Part shown: positions 1-8,373 of the stretch, piece by piece
Layout: the number at the start of each line of letters is the position of its first letter
Position numbering within the stretch: position 1 is the stretch's first letter
Source: JBNKEI01 sp050288705
Lineage (GTDB): Bacteria; Myxococcota; Myxococcia; Myxococcales; UBA5297
Length of the DNA: 31,992 nt
Direction: 5' to 3'
Assembly (NCBI GenBank): GCA_050288705.1
Contig: JBNKEI010000069.1
Coordinates: forward strand, 1-31,992
Made by a program: the position numbers and the translations under genes
The notes under the pieces: generated by a model
The model's database searches: none
Told to the model about the DNA's origin: nothing
What the model saw: only the letters and a program-made list of their open reading frames with translations

Positions 1-47
1 ATCAACATAACCCTTTTTTCCGAGTAATAGTAATGGGCACGACTTTG

Positions 48-150
48 TCAATCGATGATTTGGGGCCAAAGGTCAGCCCATCCAGGGTTCGTTTTTTCGA
101 TGAGACCCATCTTCCACGCACGACGCCACTTTTTTAGCTGCCGTGATTGG
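48..150 (-). pseudogene. 3' remnant of a GIY-YIG endonuclease gene
   Basis: The minus-strand frame ending at 48 finishes with LKKWRRAWKMGLIEKTNPGW followed by ADLWPQIID. This matches the C-terminal signature of small stand-alone GIY-YIG nucleases (K..KKWRR.WK..LIE..NP.W.DL). No GIY or YIG motif precedes it. Upstream, the same frame runs through unrelated sequence and then the intergenic repeat at 225-285, giving the typical repeat artefact HSRESGNP. I read this as a truncated, non-functional gene end. The match is clear over about 30 residues only. Confidence 0.6.
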
Positions 151-224
151 TATCTGCACGCCATCCAAAGCCTAAACCAAAGGTCAGATCGGAATGCAAG
201 CTGGTCTTTCGACTGTGGTGCCCC

Positions 225-285
225 TGGATTCCCGCTTTCGCGGGAATGACTGAGGGCGTGGTGCCGGATATGGGGACACGCCCTA
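225..285. repeat. REP/MITE-type intergenic repeat, half copy
   Basis: This contains the palindrome ATTCCCGCTTTCGCGGGAAT followed by a block that reads, on the opposite strand, GGGCGTGTCCCCATATCCGG and so on. A nearly identical block lies at 19037-19132, where it is followed by an inverted second copy. ATTCCCGC...GCGGGAAT palindromes of this kind are common dispersed intergenic repeats in proteobacterial genomes. Confidence 0.8.
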
Positions 286-295
286 GTCACTTAAA

Positions 296-1261
296 CTAAG
301 CGCTAGTAAAGCGAATAACTGCTTCTGGTTGGCGCGGATCAAGGCTGTGTTTCGAGCAAAAAGATAGAAAAGAACAAGTAATTTCTACTACCACTTCAAA
401 TGCTTGGCGAGTAAGAGGTCCATCGTTTTCAAAAAGCACTGCCACTTGCCCAGCTATTTCTGGCGAATCTCCTAAGAAAGAAAGCCCTTCGCGCAGTATA
501 TCCAGTCGTTCACGATTGAGATTCCCCAGCAATCCTCGTTCTTTTTGTTGCCCGGCAACATATAAACGAATAAGCGAAACCAAAACGCGAGCATGAGGAA
601 TATGAGGAAACCGAGTGGCTATTTCATCGGCAAGCCGCAACAATTGAGAACGATCGGTGTTGCGTGCTACCGCGAAAGACTGACTGCCCACCAAGGGACG
701 TTTAAGATTGGGCGCCCGTCCGAGATTTTGCTCGGCGTATTTCCAAAAATCTTTAGTGGCGGAGGGTAAAGAAAAACTGGCGCTAGGTGGTTTGGAGTCT
801 AACTTGGAAGGAAGAGGAGGGGGTTCTGAGGTGCTATCAACAAAAGATTGCTCTACTTCTTCAGTAATTTCGTCGAAATCATCGCATTCTTCCACTACTT
901 CGATCGAGGGTTCTGCCTTCTCCTTTTCAAAATACTCAACTATTGGACGTATGCGACTCCACTGCTTGGCAAGAAAAGAGCTTGCTTCTATCCACTGGGT
1001 TGCCAATTCTGGTTGGTGAAAAGCCTCGATGAATACATGCACATGACTAGCTAATTCCTTTTGTGCACGCCCCTCGCCTCGTAATGCCAGATTTAAAACT
1101 AGCACGCTGGTCGCAAATTGAGCTCGTTGGTGGCCGTGAAGACGAGCTAAAGCTTCCACGCATGCTCGTACAAAGGAAATGTTCGCCAGAGATTCTTCAG
1201 CGCGCGCAACAATCTCATTAATGACGATATTTTGGTGACTAGGCGACTTGCCCAGTGGCAT
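296..1261 (-). CDS. Hypothetical helical protein, 321 aa
   Basis: I do not recognise this protein. It has no signal peptide or membrane segment, so it is probably cytoplasmic. Residues 1-115 look alpha-helical. Residues about 116-170 form an acidic then Pro/Ser-rich linker (EEVEQSF, SEPPPLPSK). The C-terminal half is again helical with several Leu/Val-rich segments. The start is supported by a GGAG motif about 10 nt upstream of the ATG. The downstream gene on the same strand direction would be to the left, where only repeat sequence is seen, so it looks monocistronic or the last gene after the PilZ gene (90 nt gap). A helical scaffold or adaptor is possible but nothing in the sequence proves it. 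Confidence 0.7.
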   Translation of the reverse strand: MPLGKSPSHQNIVINEIVARAEESLANISFVRACVEALARLHGHQRAQFATSVLVLNLALRGEGRAQKELASHVHVFIEAFHQPELATQWIEASSFLAKQWSRIRPIVEYFEKEKAEPSIEVVEECDDFDEITEEVEQSFVDSTSEPPPLPSKLDSKPPSASFSLPSATKDFWKYAEQNLGRAPNLKRPLVGSQSFAVARNTDRSQLLRLADEIATRFPHIPHARVLVSLIRLYVAGQQKERGLLGNLNRERLDILREGLSFLGDSPEIAGQVAVLFENDGPLTRQAFEVVVEITCSFLSFCSKHSLDPRQPEAVIRFTSA

Positions 1262-1351
1262 GAATTCTCAGGCTCCTTCAAAGTTGCCGGTGGTAAGACT
1301 CAACCTGCTGTTAAAACCATAGACTATAGATCATTTTTGCAGGGTAGCCAG

Positions 1352-1777
1352 CTAATCCGTAATGGGTTCTGCAGGTTCCAGAGTTTTTTGAAGGCGTTCT
1401 AGCGCCTCTGGACGACAATGAACAAATTTTAAACCCACATCATATGCAGCGGGATTGTTGGGGGGCAAGGTCTCTATCCATACTACTTCGGTGATAATCA
1501 CGATGGATTCGCCATCGGGCAAAAACAACTCCAATTCCAAACGATCGCCCACCGGGTAAACATCATCGGAAAAAACACGCAGACCGCCCATGCTGATGTT
1601 TTGTATCGCAGGGCTAGCTTTTCGAAACAGTCCGCCTGCAGGGCGGCACAGAACTGGTGACTTAACTCGTCGAAAACGGCGGCGTTCGGATTCATCATGG
1701 CTCATGTCTATAATTTGAACTGCTTTGGTTTTCTTTGGCAAGTAGGGGTCTTCTATTCTAACGGCAGCTAATGACAC
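1352..1777 (-). CDS. PilZ-domain protein (probable c-di-GMP receptor)
   Basis: This is a single-domain PilZ protein of 141 aa as drawn. The two ligand motifs are visible: an Arg-rich RRRFRRV (RxxxR) near residue 32 and NISMGGLRV ([D/N]xSxxG) near residue 62. The beta-barrel core with a Gly-Leu hairpin follows (VGDRLELELFLP). PilZ domains bind cyclic di-GMP and pass the signal to motility, exopolysaccharide or secretion partners. The drawn start is a GTG; an internal ATG at 1705 (MSHDESERRRF) would give 117 aa and begin just before the RxxxR motif, so the true start is uncertain. The gene is divergent from dusB and 90 nt upstream of the unknown 321-aa gene. Confidence 0.85.
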   Translation of the reverse strand: MSLAAVRIEDPYLPKKTKAVQIIDMSHDESERRRFRRVKSPVLCRPAGGLFRKASPAIQNISMGGLRVFSDDVYPVGDRLELELFLPDGESIVIITEVVWIETLPPNNPAAYDVGLKFVHCRPEALERLQKTLEPAEPITD

Positions 1778-1851
1778 CCCACTATTGTCGAATTTATGTT
1801 ATTGCCGGATTGTTAGGCGGAACTTATAGCAGAATGTGCGATAACGAGTTT

Positions 1852-2793
1852 ATGGAGCTTGGTCCTTATAGTTTTGATTCCTCTTTCTTTTTGGCTCCCA
1901 TGGCAGGAATTAGCCAGATGCCTTTTCGCAGAATAGTACGGGAGCTGGGTGCTTGCGCAGCTCCTACGGAGTTGATCAGTGCTGAAGGACTAATTCGTGA
2001 GAGTAAGCGAACCCTCGAGTATTTGCGCCATGATCCGGTGACCGAATACCCTTTTTACGTGCAGCTATTTGGCGGGGAACCTGGAAAAATGGCTCAAGCC
2101 GCTCTGGTAGCCCAGAAGTGGGGGGCGCGTATTTTGGACATCAACATGGGATGTCCAGTTCCCAAAGTTACCCGCGGAGGAGGGGGTGCAGCTCTAATGT
2201 CGGAGCCAGAAAGAGCTTGTGCCATTGTGTCTCAAGTATGCCAGGCAACCGGATTACCGGTAACCGTTAAAATCCGTTCGGGATGGGACTCCCAAACTAG
2301 CCAGCAAGCGCCTTGCTTTGCGCAAAACTTAGAGCAGGCGGGGGCCTGTGCCATTACCATTCATCCTCGAACCAGAGCCCAGGGGTATTCTGGCCGGGCT
2401 GACTGGTCGGTAATAAGGGCAGTGAAGCAGGCGGTGCAGATTCCGGTCATTGGAAACGGTGATGTTACTTGTCGGGCTGACGGGGAGCGTATGAGAAAGG
2501 AAACCGGATGTGATGGGGTTATGGTTGGTAGGGGAGCATTAGGAAATCCCTGGATATTTCGAGAGTTGAAGGGAGGCAAAGCTTGCACTGCCGAAGAGCG
2601 AAAAAGAGTAGTGCTTCGCCATTTGGAAGAACATGTCGCTTTGTTCAGTAACCAGTCCGCAGGGGTACGCAGTTTTCGCAAACTTTTGCTTTGGTACGCA
2701 CGGGGTATTCCTGGGGCGGCGCTATGGCGAAATTCGCTGCTTACTTTGGAGAATATGGCTGAGGTTCAACAAGCAATAGAAAGTTTTTTTTAA
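1852..2793 (+). CDS. dusB: tRNA-dihydrouridine synthase, DusB type
   Basis: This is an FMN-dependent TIM-barrel enzyme that reduces uridine to dihydrouridine in the tRNA D-loop region. Visible signatures are LAPMAGISQMPFRR at the N-terminus, the catalytic-Cys motif INMGCPVPKV, VKIRSGWD, the DusB hallmark HPRTRAQGYSGRADW, IPVIGNGDV, and the FMN-phosphate loop GCDGVMVGRGALGNPW. The start at 1852 (MELGPYSF) gives about 313 aa and the normal family N-terminus. The frame is open further, with an ATG at 1834 and at 1771; the latter would overlap the divergent PilZ gene, so I prefer a shorter form. Glycines are unusually dense after the catalytic Cys (RGGGGAALM). The gene converges with the ABC-transporter operon only 9 nt away. 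Confidence 0.95.
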   Translation: MELGPYSFDSSFFLAPMAGISQMPFRRIVRELGACAAPTELISAEGLIRESKRTLEYLRHDPVTEYPFYVQLFGGEPGKMAQAALVAQKWGARILDINMGCPVPKVTRGGGGAALMSEPERACAIVSQVCQATGLPVTVKIRSGWDSQTSQQAPCFAQNLEQAGACAITIHPRTRAQGYSGRADWSVIRAVKQAVQIPVIGNGDVTCRADGERMRKETGCDGVMVGRGALGNPWIFRELKGGKACTAEERKRVVLRHLEEHVALFSNQSAGVRSFRKLLLWYARGIPGAALWRNSLLTLENMAEVQQAIESFF

Positions 2794-2802
2794 TTTTTTA
2801 AG

Positions 2803-3585
2803 CTATTTTAAGATTTCCGATAAAAATTGCTTGGTTCGAGGATTTTGTGGATTTCGAAACATCTGTTGCGGCTCGGCTTCTTCCACTACCACTCCATCGG
2901 CCATAAATATGATTCTATCTCCAACTTTTTCGGCAAAACCCATTTCGTGGGTTACTACGATCATGGTCATGCCATCTCGGGCAAGGCTTTCCATTACTCG
3001 CAACACATCTCCTACCAATTCGGGATCAAGTGCCGAGGTTACTTCGTCAAATAACATTATTTTCGGCTTCATAGCTAAGGCCCTAGCAATTGCTACTCTC
3101 TGCTGCTGACCTCCGGAAAGCATGTTAGGAAAAGCGTTCGCTTTTTCCAGTAATCCAACTTTTTCCAGCAGCTTTTCCGCTCGCTCTCGCACAACTTCTT
3201 GGTCTTGATACAGTACGCGCAACGGTGCTTCCATTATGTTTTGCAAGACTGTCAAATGCGGAAATAAATTGAATTGTTGAAAAACCATGCCCGCTTTGCA
3301 ACGTATGTTATTCAAGTGGCGTTCAAATGCCTTGCTTTTTTTTGAATAGTCGTTAACCAGGTCGCCGTCGAGCCAAATTTCTCCACCAGAAGGCGTTTCT
3401 AGATGATTAACGCAGCGTAGCAATGTGCTTTTGCCAGATCCGCTGGGGCCAATGATGACCAGGACTTGACCCTCAGTTATTTCCAGATCTATTCCTTGGA
3501 GGACGGTAACACTTCCGAAGTTTTTCTGCAGATTTTTGATGCGGACCATGGGAGTCGAGAGTTGCTGATTTTTTGCGAGTTGCAT
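2803..3585 (-). CDS. Polar amino-acid ABC transporter, ATP-binding protein
   Basis: This is a 260-aa ATPase of the GlnQ/HisP/ArtP type that powers uptake through the neighbouring permease. It shows Walker A GPSGSGKST, Q-loop VFQQFNLFPHLTV, ABC signature LSGGQQQR, Walker B IMLFDEVTSALDPE and the switch histidine in VTHEMGFAEKVGDR. The start at 3585 has an AAGGG motif 8 nt upstream; a second Met at residue 13 (MVRIKNLQKNFG) matches the usual family start and would shorten the overlap with the permease gene. It is the last gene of a three-gene operon (binding protein, permease, ATPase). Substrate cannot be fixed beyond polar amino acids. Confidence 0.95.
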   Translation of the reverse strand: MQLAKNQQLSTPMVRIKNLQKNFGSVTVLQGIDLEITEGQVLVIIGPSGSGKSTLLRCVNHLETPSGGEIWLDGDLVNDYSKKSKAFERHLNNIRCKAGMVFQQFNLFPHLTVLQNIMEAPLRVLYQDQEVVRERAEKLLEKVGLLEKANAFPNMLSGGQQQRVAIARALAMKPKIMLFDEVTSALDPELVGDVLRVMESLARDGMTMIVVTHEMGFAEKVGDRIIFMADGVVVEEAEPQQMFRNPQNPRTKQFLSEILK

Positions 3586-4238
3586 TTTTCGATACCCTTA
3601 TTGGTTCGTTTTTCCAGTTTTCCCAGAAGAAGGCTGGCCGTGGAAGTTAGTACAGCATAAAGGACGGCTGCCATTACATACATTTCGAAAGGCTTATAAG
3701 TTGACCCAATAAATCGTTGGGCAGTCAGGGTCAACTCTACTAATGTAATGGTAGACACCAGAGAGGTGTCCTTAATAAGAATAATAAAATTATTGCCCAA
3801 TGGTGGTATAATGTTGCGCAATGCCTGCGGTAAAATAATTCTGCGCATGGTTAGAGCTTTGCTCATTCCCAATGAGCGAGCAGCTTCAGTCTGTCCAATG
3901 GGTATCGAAAGGATACCTCCGCGAATAGTTTCGGCATTATATGCTCCGACATTAAGTCCCAGACCCAGTACACCCGACATAAACGGTCCCAGGTCAATTC
4001 CTATCTGTGGTAGGCCGAAGTAAATAATGAAAAGCTGTACCAAAAGTGGGGTAGACCTAATTATCCATACATAAAAAGAAGCCACTCCCCGGAACACTGG
4101 ATTGCTGCCTAATTTGCACAATGCAGCAGACAATCCGAATGCTGTTCCAAGTATCAGTGACACAACGGATAGTTCCAGGGTTATCAGAGCTGCTTTTGCC
4201 AAAAAGGGGAAATAATGAAATATGATATTCCAGTCCAA
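3489..4238 (-). CDS. Polar amino-acid ABC transporter, permease
   Basis: This is a His/Glu/Gln/Arg-type inner-membrane permease of 249 aa with about five transmembrane segments. The coupling EAA loop reads EAARSLGMSKALTMRRIILPQA, and IIRSTPLLVQLFIIYFGLP is typical of the family. The normal family C-terminus is reached near LLLGKLEKR (about residue 210). Here the frame continues for about 40 more residues of non-family sequence that coincide with the 5' end of the ATPase gene, giving a 97-nt overlap. That tail is probably the result of a lost stop codon. The gene lies 65 nt downstream of the binding-protein gene. Confidence 0.93.
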   Translation of the reverse strand: MDWNIIFHYFPFLAKAALITLELSVVSLILGTAFGLSAALCKLGSNPVFRGVASFYVWIIRSTPLLVQLFIIYFGLPQIGIDLGPFMSGVLGLGLNVGAYNAETIRGGILSIPIGQTEAARSLGMSKALTMRRIILPQALRNIIPPLGNNFIILIKDTSLVSTITLVELTLTAQRFIGSTYKPFEMYVMAAVLYAVLTSTASLLLGKLEKRTNKGIEKCNSQKISNSRLPWSASKICRKTSEVLPSSKE

Positions 4239-4303
4239 TATTCATTCCTTTGCATTGTGCCTGGCCAAAAGTACTTTTACTACGAAACTTGAAGACAATG
4301 TCC

Positions 4304-5074
4304 TTAGCGGACATCAATCCCCAGCCATTTCATGGAAATTTTATGATAAATACCGTCTTTCTTCATTTTGGCTAGTTCTTTGTTAATAGCAGCTTTCAGT
4401 TTAGGATTGCCCTTGCGCATGGCAATGCCGAGCTTTTCTTCGTAGAGTAGATCTCCTGCTAGCTTAATAGGGGCTCCATTGTTTTTTATAGCAAGTGCGC
4501 CGACAATTTTATCGGTGATAAATCCGTCGATGCGGCCAGTAGAGATTTCCAGGATCATATCTGGCACTCCTTTGTACGTTCGCACATTTGCGGTGGTTAC
4601 ATTTTTTCTAACCCACGTTTCGTAAGTTGTGCCGAGTGTTACGCCAACTTTTTTTCCTTTTAGGTCTCTGACTGATTTAACTGGAGAGCCTTTTTTTACA
4701 AAAAGTTGGGCGCCGGAACGATAATAGGGATCGGAAAAGTCTATGGATTTAAGTCGTTCTTCGGTGATTGCCATGCTTCCACAAATGAGTTCGTATTTTT
4801 TAGCAAGAAGGCCAGCAATTATTCCATCCCATGCCGTGCTCAGAGGCTCTGCAGTGACGCCAAGACGTTTAGCTATTTCTTTGCTTATCTCTACATCAAA
4901 GCCTGTCAATTGGTTTTGTTCATCAACAAAATTAAAGGGGGGATATTGCCCACTCATGGCGAATTTGATTTTGCCATTTTTCTTAACAATTGCAAGATCT
5001 TCCGCAACCGCTGTTGCTCCCATGGTCAAGCAAGCTACGAGCAAGGCAATCGTAAAAAGCACCAGTTTTTTCAT
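4304..5074 (-). CDS. Polar amino-acid ABC transporter, periplasmic binding protein
   Basis: This is a family-3 solute-binding protein (SBP_bac_3), 256 aa including the leader. The signal peptide is MKKLVLFTIALLVACLTMGA..AVAED, cut after AVA. Ligand-site motifs include FAMSGQYPPFNFVDEQNQL, GFDVEISKEIAKRLG, the SMAITEERLKSIDFSDPYY segment with the Arg that binds the alpha-carboxylate, and LGTTYETWV. The ATG at 5074 is preceded by GGGGAG at good spacing, so I chose it over the longer open frame that runs back to 5191 and into the DUF362 gene. It is the first gene of the importer operon. Glutamine, arginine or another polar amino acid is the likely ligand; the exact one is not readable. Confidence 0.95.
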   Translation of the reverse strand: MKKLVLFTIALLVACLTMGATAVAEDLAIVKKNGKIKFAMSGQYPPFNFVDEQNQLTGFDVEISKEIAKRLGVTAEPLSTAWDGIIAGLLAKKYELICGSMAITEERLKSIDFSDPYYRSGAQLFVKKGSPVKSVRDLKGKKVGVTLGTTYETWVRKNVTTANVRTYKGVPDMILEISTGRIDGFITDKIVGALAIKNNGAPIKLAGDLLYEEKLGIAMRKGNPKLKAAINKELAKMKKDGIYHKISMKWLGIDVR

Positions 5075-5116
5075 TAGGATCTCCCCGTTAGGTTTGTATC
5101 TCTCAATTTCCGCGTT

Positions 5117-5131
5117 TTTTCCGGCGGAAAA
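5117..5131. other. Short perfect inverted repeat upstream of the binding-protein gene
   Basis: TTTTCC-GGC-GGAAAA forms a 6-bp stem with a 3-nt loop in the 89-nt gap between the DUF362 gene and the importer operon. It could end transcription of the upstream gene or be an operator; neither is certain. Confidence 0.35.
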
Positions 5132-5163
5132 TCTACTACTAGACAGCCAGCCTTTTAAACATG

Positions 5164-6237
5164 TCAGACGGTCGTTAGGGTGTAAGCGCATTTTCCCAGG
5201 CCGATTTTTTCGCCGTGGGAAAGCTGGATGCTCGCGTCGAGGTGTGGAAAGCTAATCTCCGCTAAACTTTTACCCGATTTTTGAGCGGTCAAGTCAAATG
5301 TTGCCTGATCAATTGCTACTGGATCGGTAGATAAAAGAAATCCAATGTCGCCAATCACTGGATGCTGGCGTTTTCCCATGCAGTCACACTCGGTGGTCAT
5401 ATCAATAAGCGCATTTATATAAATGCATTTTTCTCGCTTGCCTAGTATTGCGCCCAATGCATATTCGGCCATGCGTTTTTGAACAATCGCCGAATCGGTA
5501 CCCCAATCGATACTTACCGCATCGGAACGGCAAACAGCCAAACATTCGCCGCAACCAATGCAGCGATCGCTATCAATTACGATTACTCCATCGTTAGTTT
5601 CCGCAATAGCATTTTCTGGACACCAACGAATACACGTACCGCAGGAAACACATTGCTGACCGATAATTTGCGGCTTCATAGAGCAGTGCTGAGCCCGCTT
5701 TCCTTTACGGCTAGCGCACCCCATTCCCAAGTTCTTTATGCATGCCCCTGCCCCCGTCACTATATGACCAGTTGCGTGAGACAAAACTACTAGTGCGTCG
5801 GAAGCAACAATATCCCGAGCGATATTTACCGAAGCAAACAATTCTCCATCGGCTATTTTTACTTCCATTTCCGAGTCGCCACGAAGACCGTCGGCCAAAA
5901 TTATCGGACACCCCAGGGCGTCATAGGTGAATCCATGTGCCTGAGCAAGGCCCAGATGAGCAATTGCATCAGAACGAGCCCCTTTGTACAAGGTTGCGGT
6001 TTCGGTAACAAAAGGAACGCCTCCTGTCTGGCGCACTTTTTGCACGGCAACTGCGAGTAAATTTGGCGCTATATGAGTGGTGTTCTTTTCCTCGCCAAAA
6101 TGCGTTTTTATCGCAGTCTTGTCGCCTTCGACAATTGCCGGAAAGAAATCAAATGACCTAAGCAATGACTCAAGCGCTGTAAGTCTCTCCTGCTTGGTAG
6201 AATGCTCGGAAACGGAGGCAAATAAGATATTAGTCAT
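5164..6237 (-). CDS. DUF362 protein with two [4Fe-4S] ferredoxin motifs
   Basis: This 357-aa cytoplasmic protein has a DUF362 domain (HFGE, FVTETATLYKGARSDA, DALVVLSHATGHIVTGAGACIKNLGMGC) interrupted near residues 196-236 by two classical cluster motifs, CVSCGTCIRWCP and CIGCGECLAVCR. After these the DUF362 C-terminus resumes (DIGFLLSTDPVAIDQAT). Members of this family are annotated as ferredoxin-like iron-sulfur proteins of unknown substrate; an electron-transfer role is inferred from the eight cysteines. The gene is divergent from the protease gene and lies 89 nt upstream of the amino-acid importer operon on the same strand, so the two may be co-transcribed. Confidence 0.9.
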   Translation of the reverse strand: MTNILFASVSEHSTKQERLTALESLLRSFDFFPAIVEGDKTAIKTHFGEEKNTTHIAPNLLAVAVQKVRQTGGVPFVTETATLYKGARSDAIAHLGLAQAHGFTYDALGCPIILADGLRGDSEMEVKIADGELFASVNIARDIVASDALVVLSHATGHIVTGAGACIKNLGMGCASRKGKRAQHCSMKPQIIGQQCVSCGTCIRWCPENAIAETNDGVIVIDSDRCIGCGECLAVCRSDAVSIDWGTDSAIVQKRMAEYALGAILGKREKCIYINALIDMTTECDCMGKRQHPVIGDIGFLLSTDPVAIDQATFDLTAQKSGKSLAEISFPHLDASIQLSHGEKIGLGKCAYTLTTV

Positions 6238-6471
6238 GCTGGTGATTGTGCCACAAAGTCCTCAGAAATAAACAAGATTAAGTTGCCGGATCGCTAAGCC
6301 AGGTCTTTTTTTTGGCAACTTTTTGGCTCCGCTCCCGAAAATCCTAACCAAAGACTTTCCTCAACTCGAAAAAATTTTTGAAACGCCATGTTTGCATATA
6401 TCGGAATCATAAAAAAACGATGCGCTCATTTTAATGGCAGAGGCAACTCTTCTGTTGTCTGGAGAACTTCA

Positions 6472-8163
6472 ATGCGCCGACTGTTTTTGTATTCTTTCTT
6501 ATGGCTTTTCGCATGTAGTAGCGAGAATATCTCTAATGATCCCCAACAAGCCGCCAATAAAGACGTGCGCCCAATGTCGCTGGGTTCTTCCTCTCATGCC
6601 ATAATGCATCTGAGTGGCGATGAAATAAAACAATGGCAAGCCCGACGTGCTAAAATTGCGCCTGCAAACTTTGATTCCGATGTACGCAAATGGTTGAAAT
6701 CCGCGAAAGCGGCAGGCGTGGCAACTTCGGTTAATTTACTTCCTTACTTATCATATCCTGCCAAGGATCGTATTCAGGGTAATTGCGGCAATTGTTGGGT
6801 TTGGGGTTCGACCGCTGCTGCCGAAATTATTTTAGGGGTGCATGGAATAAAGGATGCTCTTTCTGTGCAGTATTTTGGGTCGAACTACTTGGGTGATAGT
6901 GGCTGGGCTTGTTGTGGTGGAGATCTTATCCAATTCACTGAATGGTATCAGGATAAAAAGTTTTTCGTGCCGATGACTAATGATAATGCCGCTTTTGCCG
7001 ACGCCAAACTATTTTGCGAGGCCGGAAAAAGCAAGGTACGTGGTTCCAGCATAGCTACCTTTCCAAACTATAGTATTACATCGATAGCGCCAGTCAATAT
7101 CGTCACCACGGGGGTAGGTCAGCAGGCCGCCATTGATAATATAAAAAACATTTTAAATCAAAATCGCCCGGTTACTTATAGCTTTCTTTTGCCCAACAAA
7201 GTTGCATGGGATGATTTCCAAAATTATTGGGACAATGAATCAGAGTCAGTTTTGTGGAACCCCGATGTTTATGCTGGAATGGAATACACAACCGGCGGCG
7301 GCGGTCATCTTGTCACCATTGTTGGTTATGACGACACCGATTCAAATCCAGGGAATCACTATTGGATTGTGGCCAACAGTTGGGGCGTCACTAATTTGCG
7401 CCCGAATAATCTTTTTAGGTTGGCGCAAAGAATTAATTATGACGCGGTAACGACCTACTCTAACCTCTTTGTGTTTGACATGAATATTTTCGAATCGATG
7501 AACATTGATTGGTCTACAGACCAAAAATTGTCAATCGATAGCCATCCGCAGAGTGTTACTGCGGCATTAGGTATGCCAGCAACATTCAAAGTCGTTGGCT
7601 CGGGCGGTACAACCCCTTATACCTATGCGTGGCGTAAAAATGGTGACGTGATTGCAGAAGCAACTTCTGCTTCTTATACCATAAGCGCCGTATCATATAG
7701 TGATGAGGGGAAATATGATGTTGTAGTAAGTGATTCTGCATCTAACTCGGTAATAAGCCAAGATGCATCGTTAACGGTTGTTGCTTGCACTCCAGATTGT
7801 GATGGAAAAATGTGCGGCAGCGATGGTTGCGGAGGCTCTTGCGGTTCGTGTTCGGGAAGCCAGAAGTGCGATGCAAGCGGTAAATGTGCTGGCGGAACCT
7901 GTTCTCACCCCCTCTGCTCAACTGGGCCAAAGCTCAGTATTGATTGTGACAAGTGCGTTTCCAACGTTTGTGCAATCGACAAATTCTGCTGCAGTAATGC
8001 CTGGGACTCGCTGTGCGTGATGGAAGTCAGTTCAGTTTGTGAGTACAAATGTGATTGCGTTCCTTCTTGCGAAGGAAAAACGTGCGGCGACGATGGGTGT
8101 GGTGGCGATTGTGGTTATTGCACTGGTGTTTGCGATAGGGGTAACTGTATTCTCGAAAGCTGA
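6472..8163 (+). CDS. Secreted papain-like (C1A) cysteine protease lipoprotein with Ig-like and Cys-rich modules
   Basis: The chosen ATG follows GGAGAAC and starts a lipoprotein leader (MRRLFLYSFLWLFACSSE, lipobox LFAC). About 105 residues in is the catalytic-Cys motif QGNCGNCWVWG. The catalytic His (GGGGHLVTIVGYDD, about residue 279) and Asn (YWIVANSWG, about residue 302) follow, so the active site is complete. An Ig-like domain comes next (HPQSVTAALGMPATF... SYSDEGKYDVVVSDSA). The C-terminus has two CxxDC-GKxCGxDGCGGxCG modules flanking a C..VC..DxFCCxxxWDxLC segment. These Cys-rich modules, from memory, are typical of Myxococcota and related bacteria and probably act as disulfide-stabilised surface or binding units. 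The frame opens earlier, at 6388, but the lipobox decides the start. Confidence 0.93.
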   Translation: MRRLFLYSFLWLFACSSENISNDPQQAANKDVRPMSLGSSSHAIMHLSGDEIKQWQARRAKIAPANFDSDVRKWLKSAKAAGVATSVNLLPYLSYPAKDRIQGNCGNCWVWGSTAAAEIILGVHGIKDALSVQYFGSNYLGDSGWACCGGDLIQFTEWYQDKKFFVPMTNDNAAFADAKLFCEAGKSKVRGSSIATFPNYSITSIAPVNIVTTGVGQQAAIDNIKNILNQNRPVTYSFLLPNKVAWDDFQNYWDNESESVLWNPDVYAGMEYTTGGGGHLVTIVGYDDTDSNPGNHYWIVANSWGVTNLRPNNLFRLAQRINYDAVTTYSNLFVFDMNIFESMNIDWSTDQKLSIDSHPQSVTAALGMPATFKVVGSGGTTPYTYAWRKNGDVIAEATSASYTISAVSYSDEGKYDVVVSDSASNSVISQDASLTVVACTPDCDGKMCGSDGCGGSCGSCSGSQKCDASGKCAGGTCSHPLCSTGPKLSIDCDKCVSNVCAIDKFCCSNAWDSLCVMEVSSVCEYKCDCVPSCEGKTCGDDGCGGDCGYCTGVCDRGNCILES

Positions 8164-8278
8164 TCGTACTTTGTGTGAAATCGGAGAAAGATTGTACGCA
8201 AAGTACAATTCGAGCGTTGCCAAAATATGCTCGTTGTACAGCTTTTGTTGCGATATCAGGAATGCGTGAATGAGGCGA

Positions 8279-8311
8279 GCTTAGGCTGGCAGGAAAGATA
8301 GCCGCCTAAGC
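8279..8311. other. Inverted repeat between protease and hydrolase genes
   Basis: GCTTAGGC and GCCTAAGC form a perfect 8-bp stem with a 17-nt loop. No T-run follows, so it is not a classical intrinsic terminator. It may be a regulatory hairpin or a transcript-end structure for the protease gene. Confidence 0.4.
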
Positions 8312-8373
8312 AGCAGCGCTCTGTTTGTGACCCCGCCAACACCTGCCTAAACAACAACTATGAAGGAAATACA

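Noticed and set aside
5164..5191. Overlap of the binding-protein gene with the DUF362 gene
   Set aside because: The longer frame is open, but the signal peptide and GGGGAG site place the true start at 5074, leaving an 89-nt gap.
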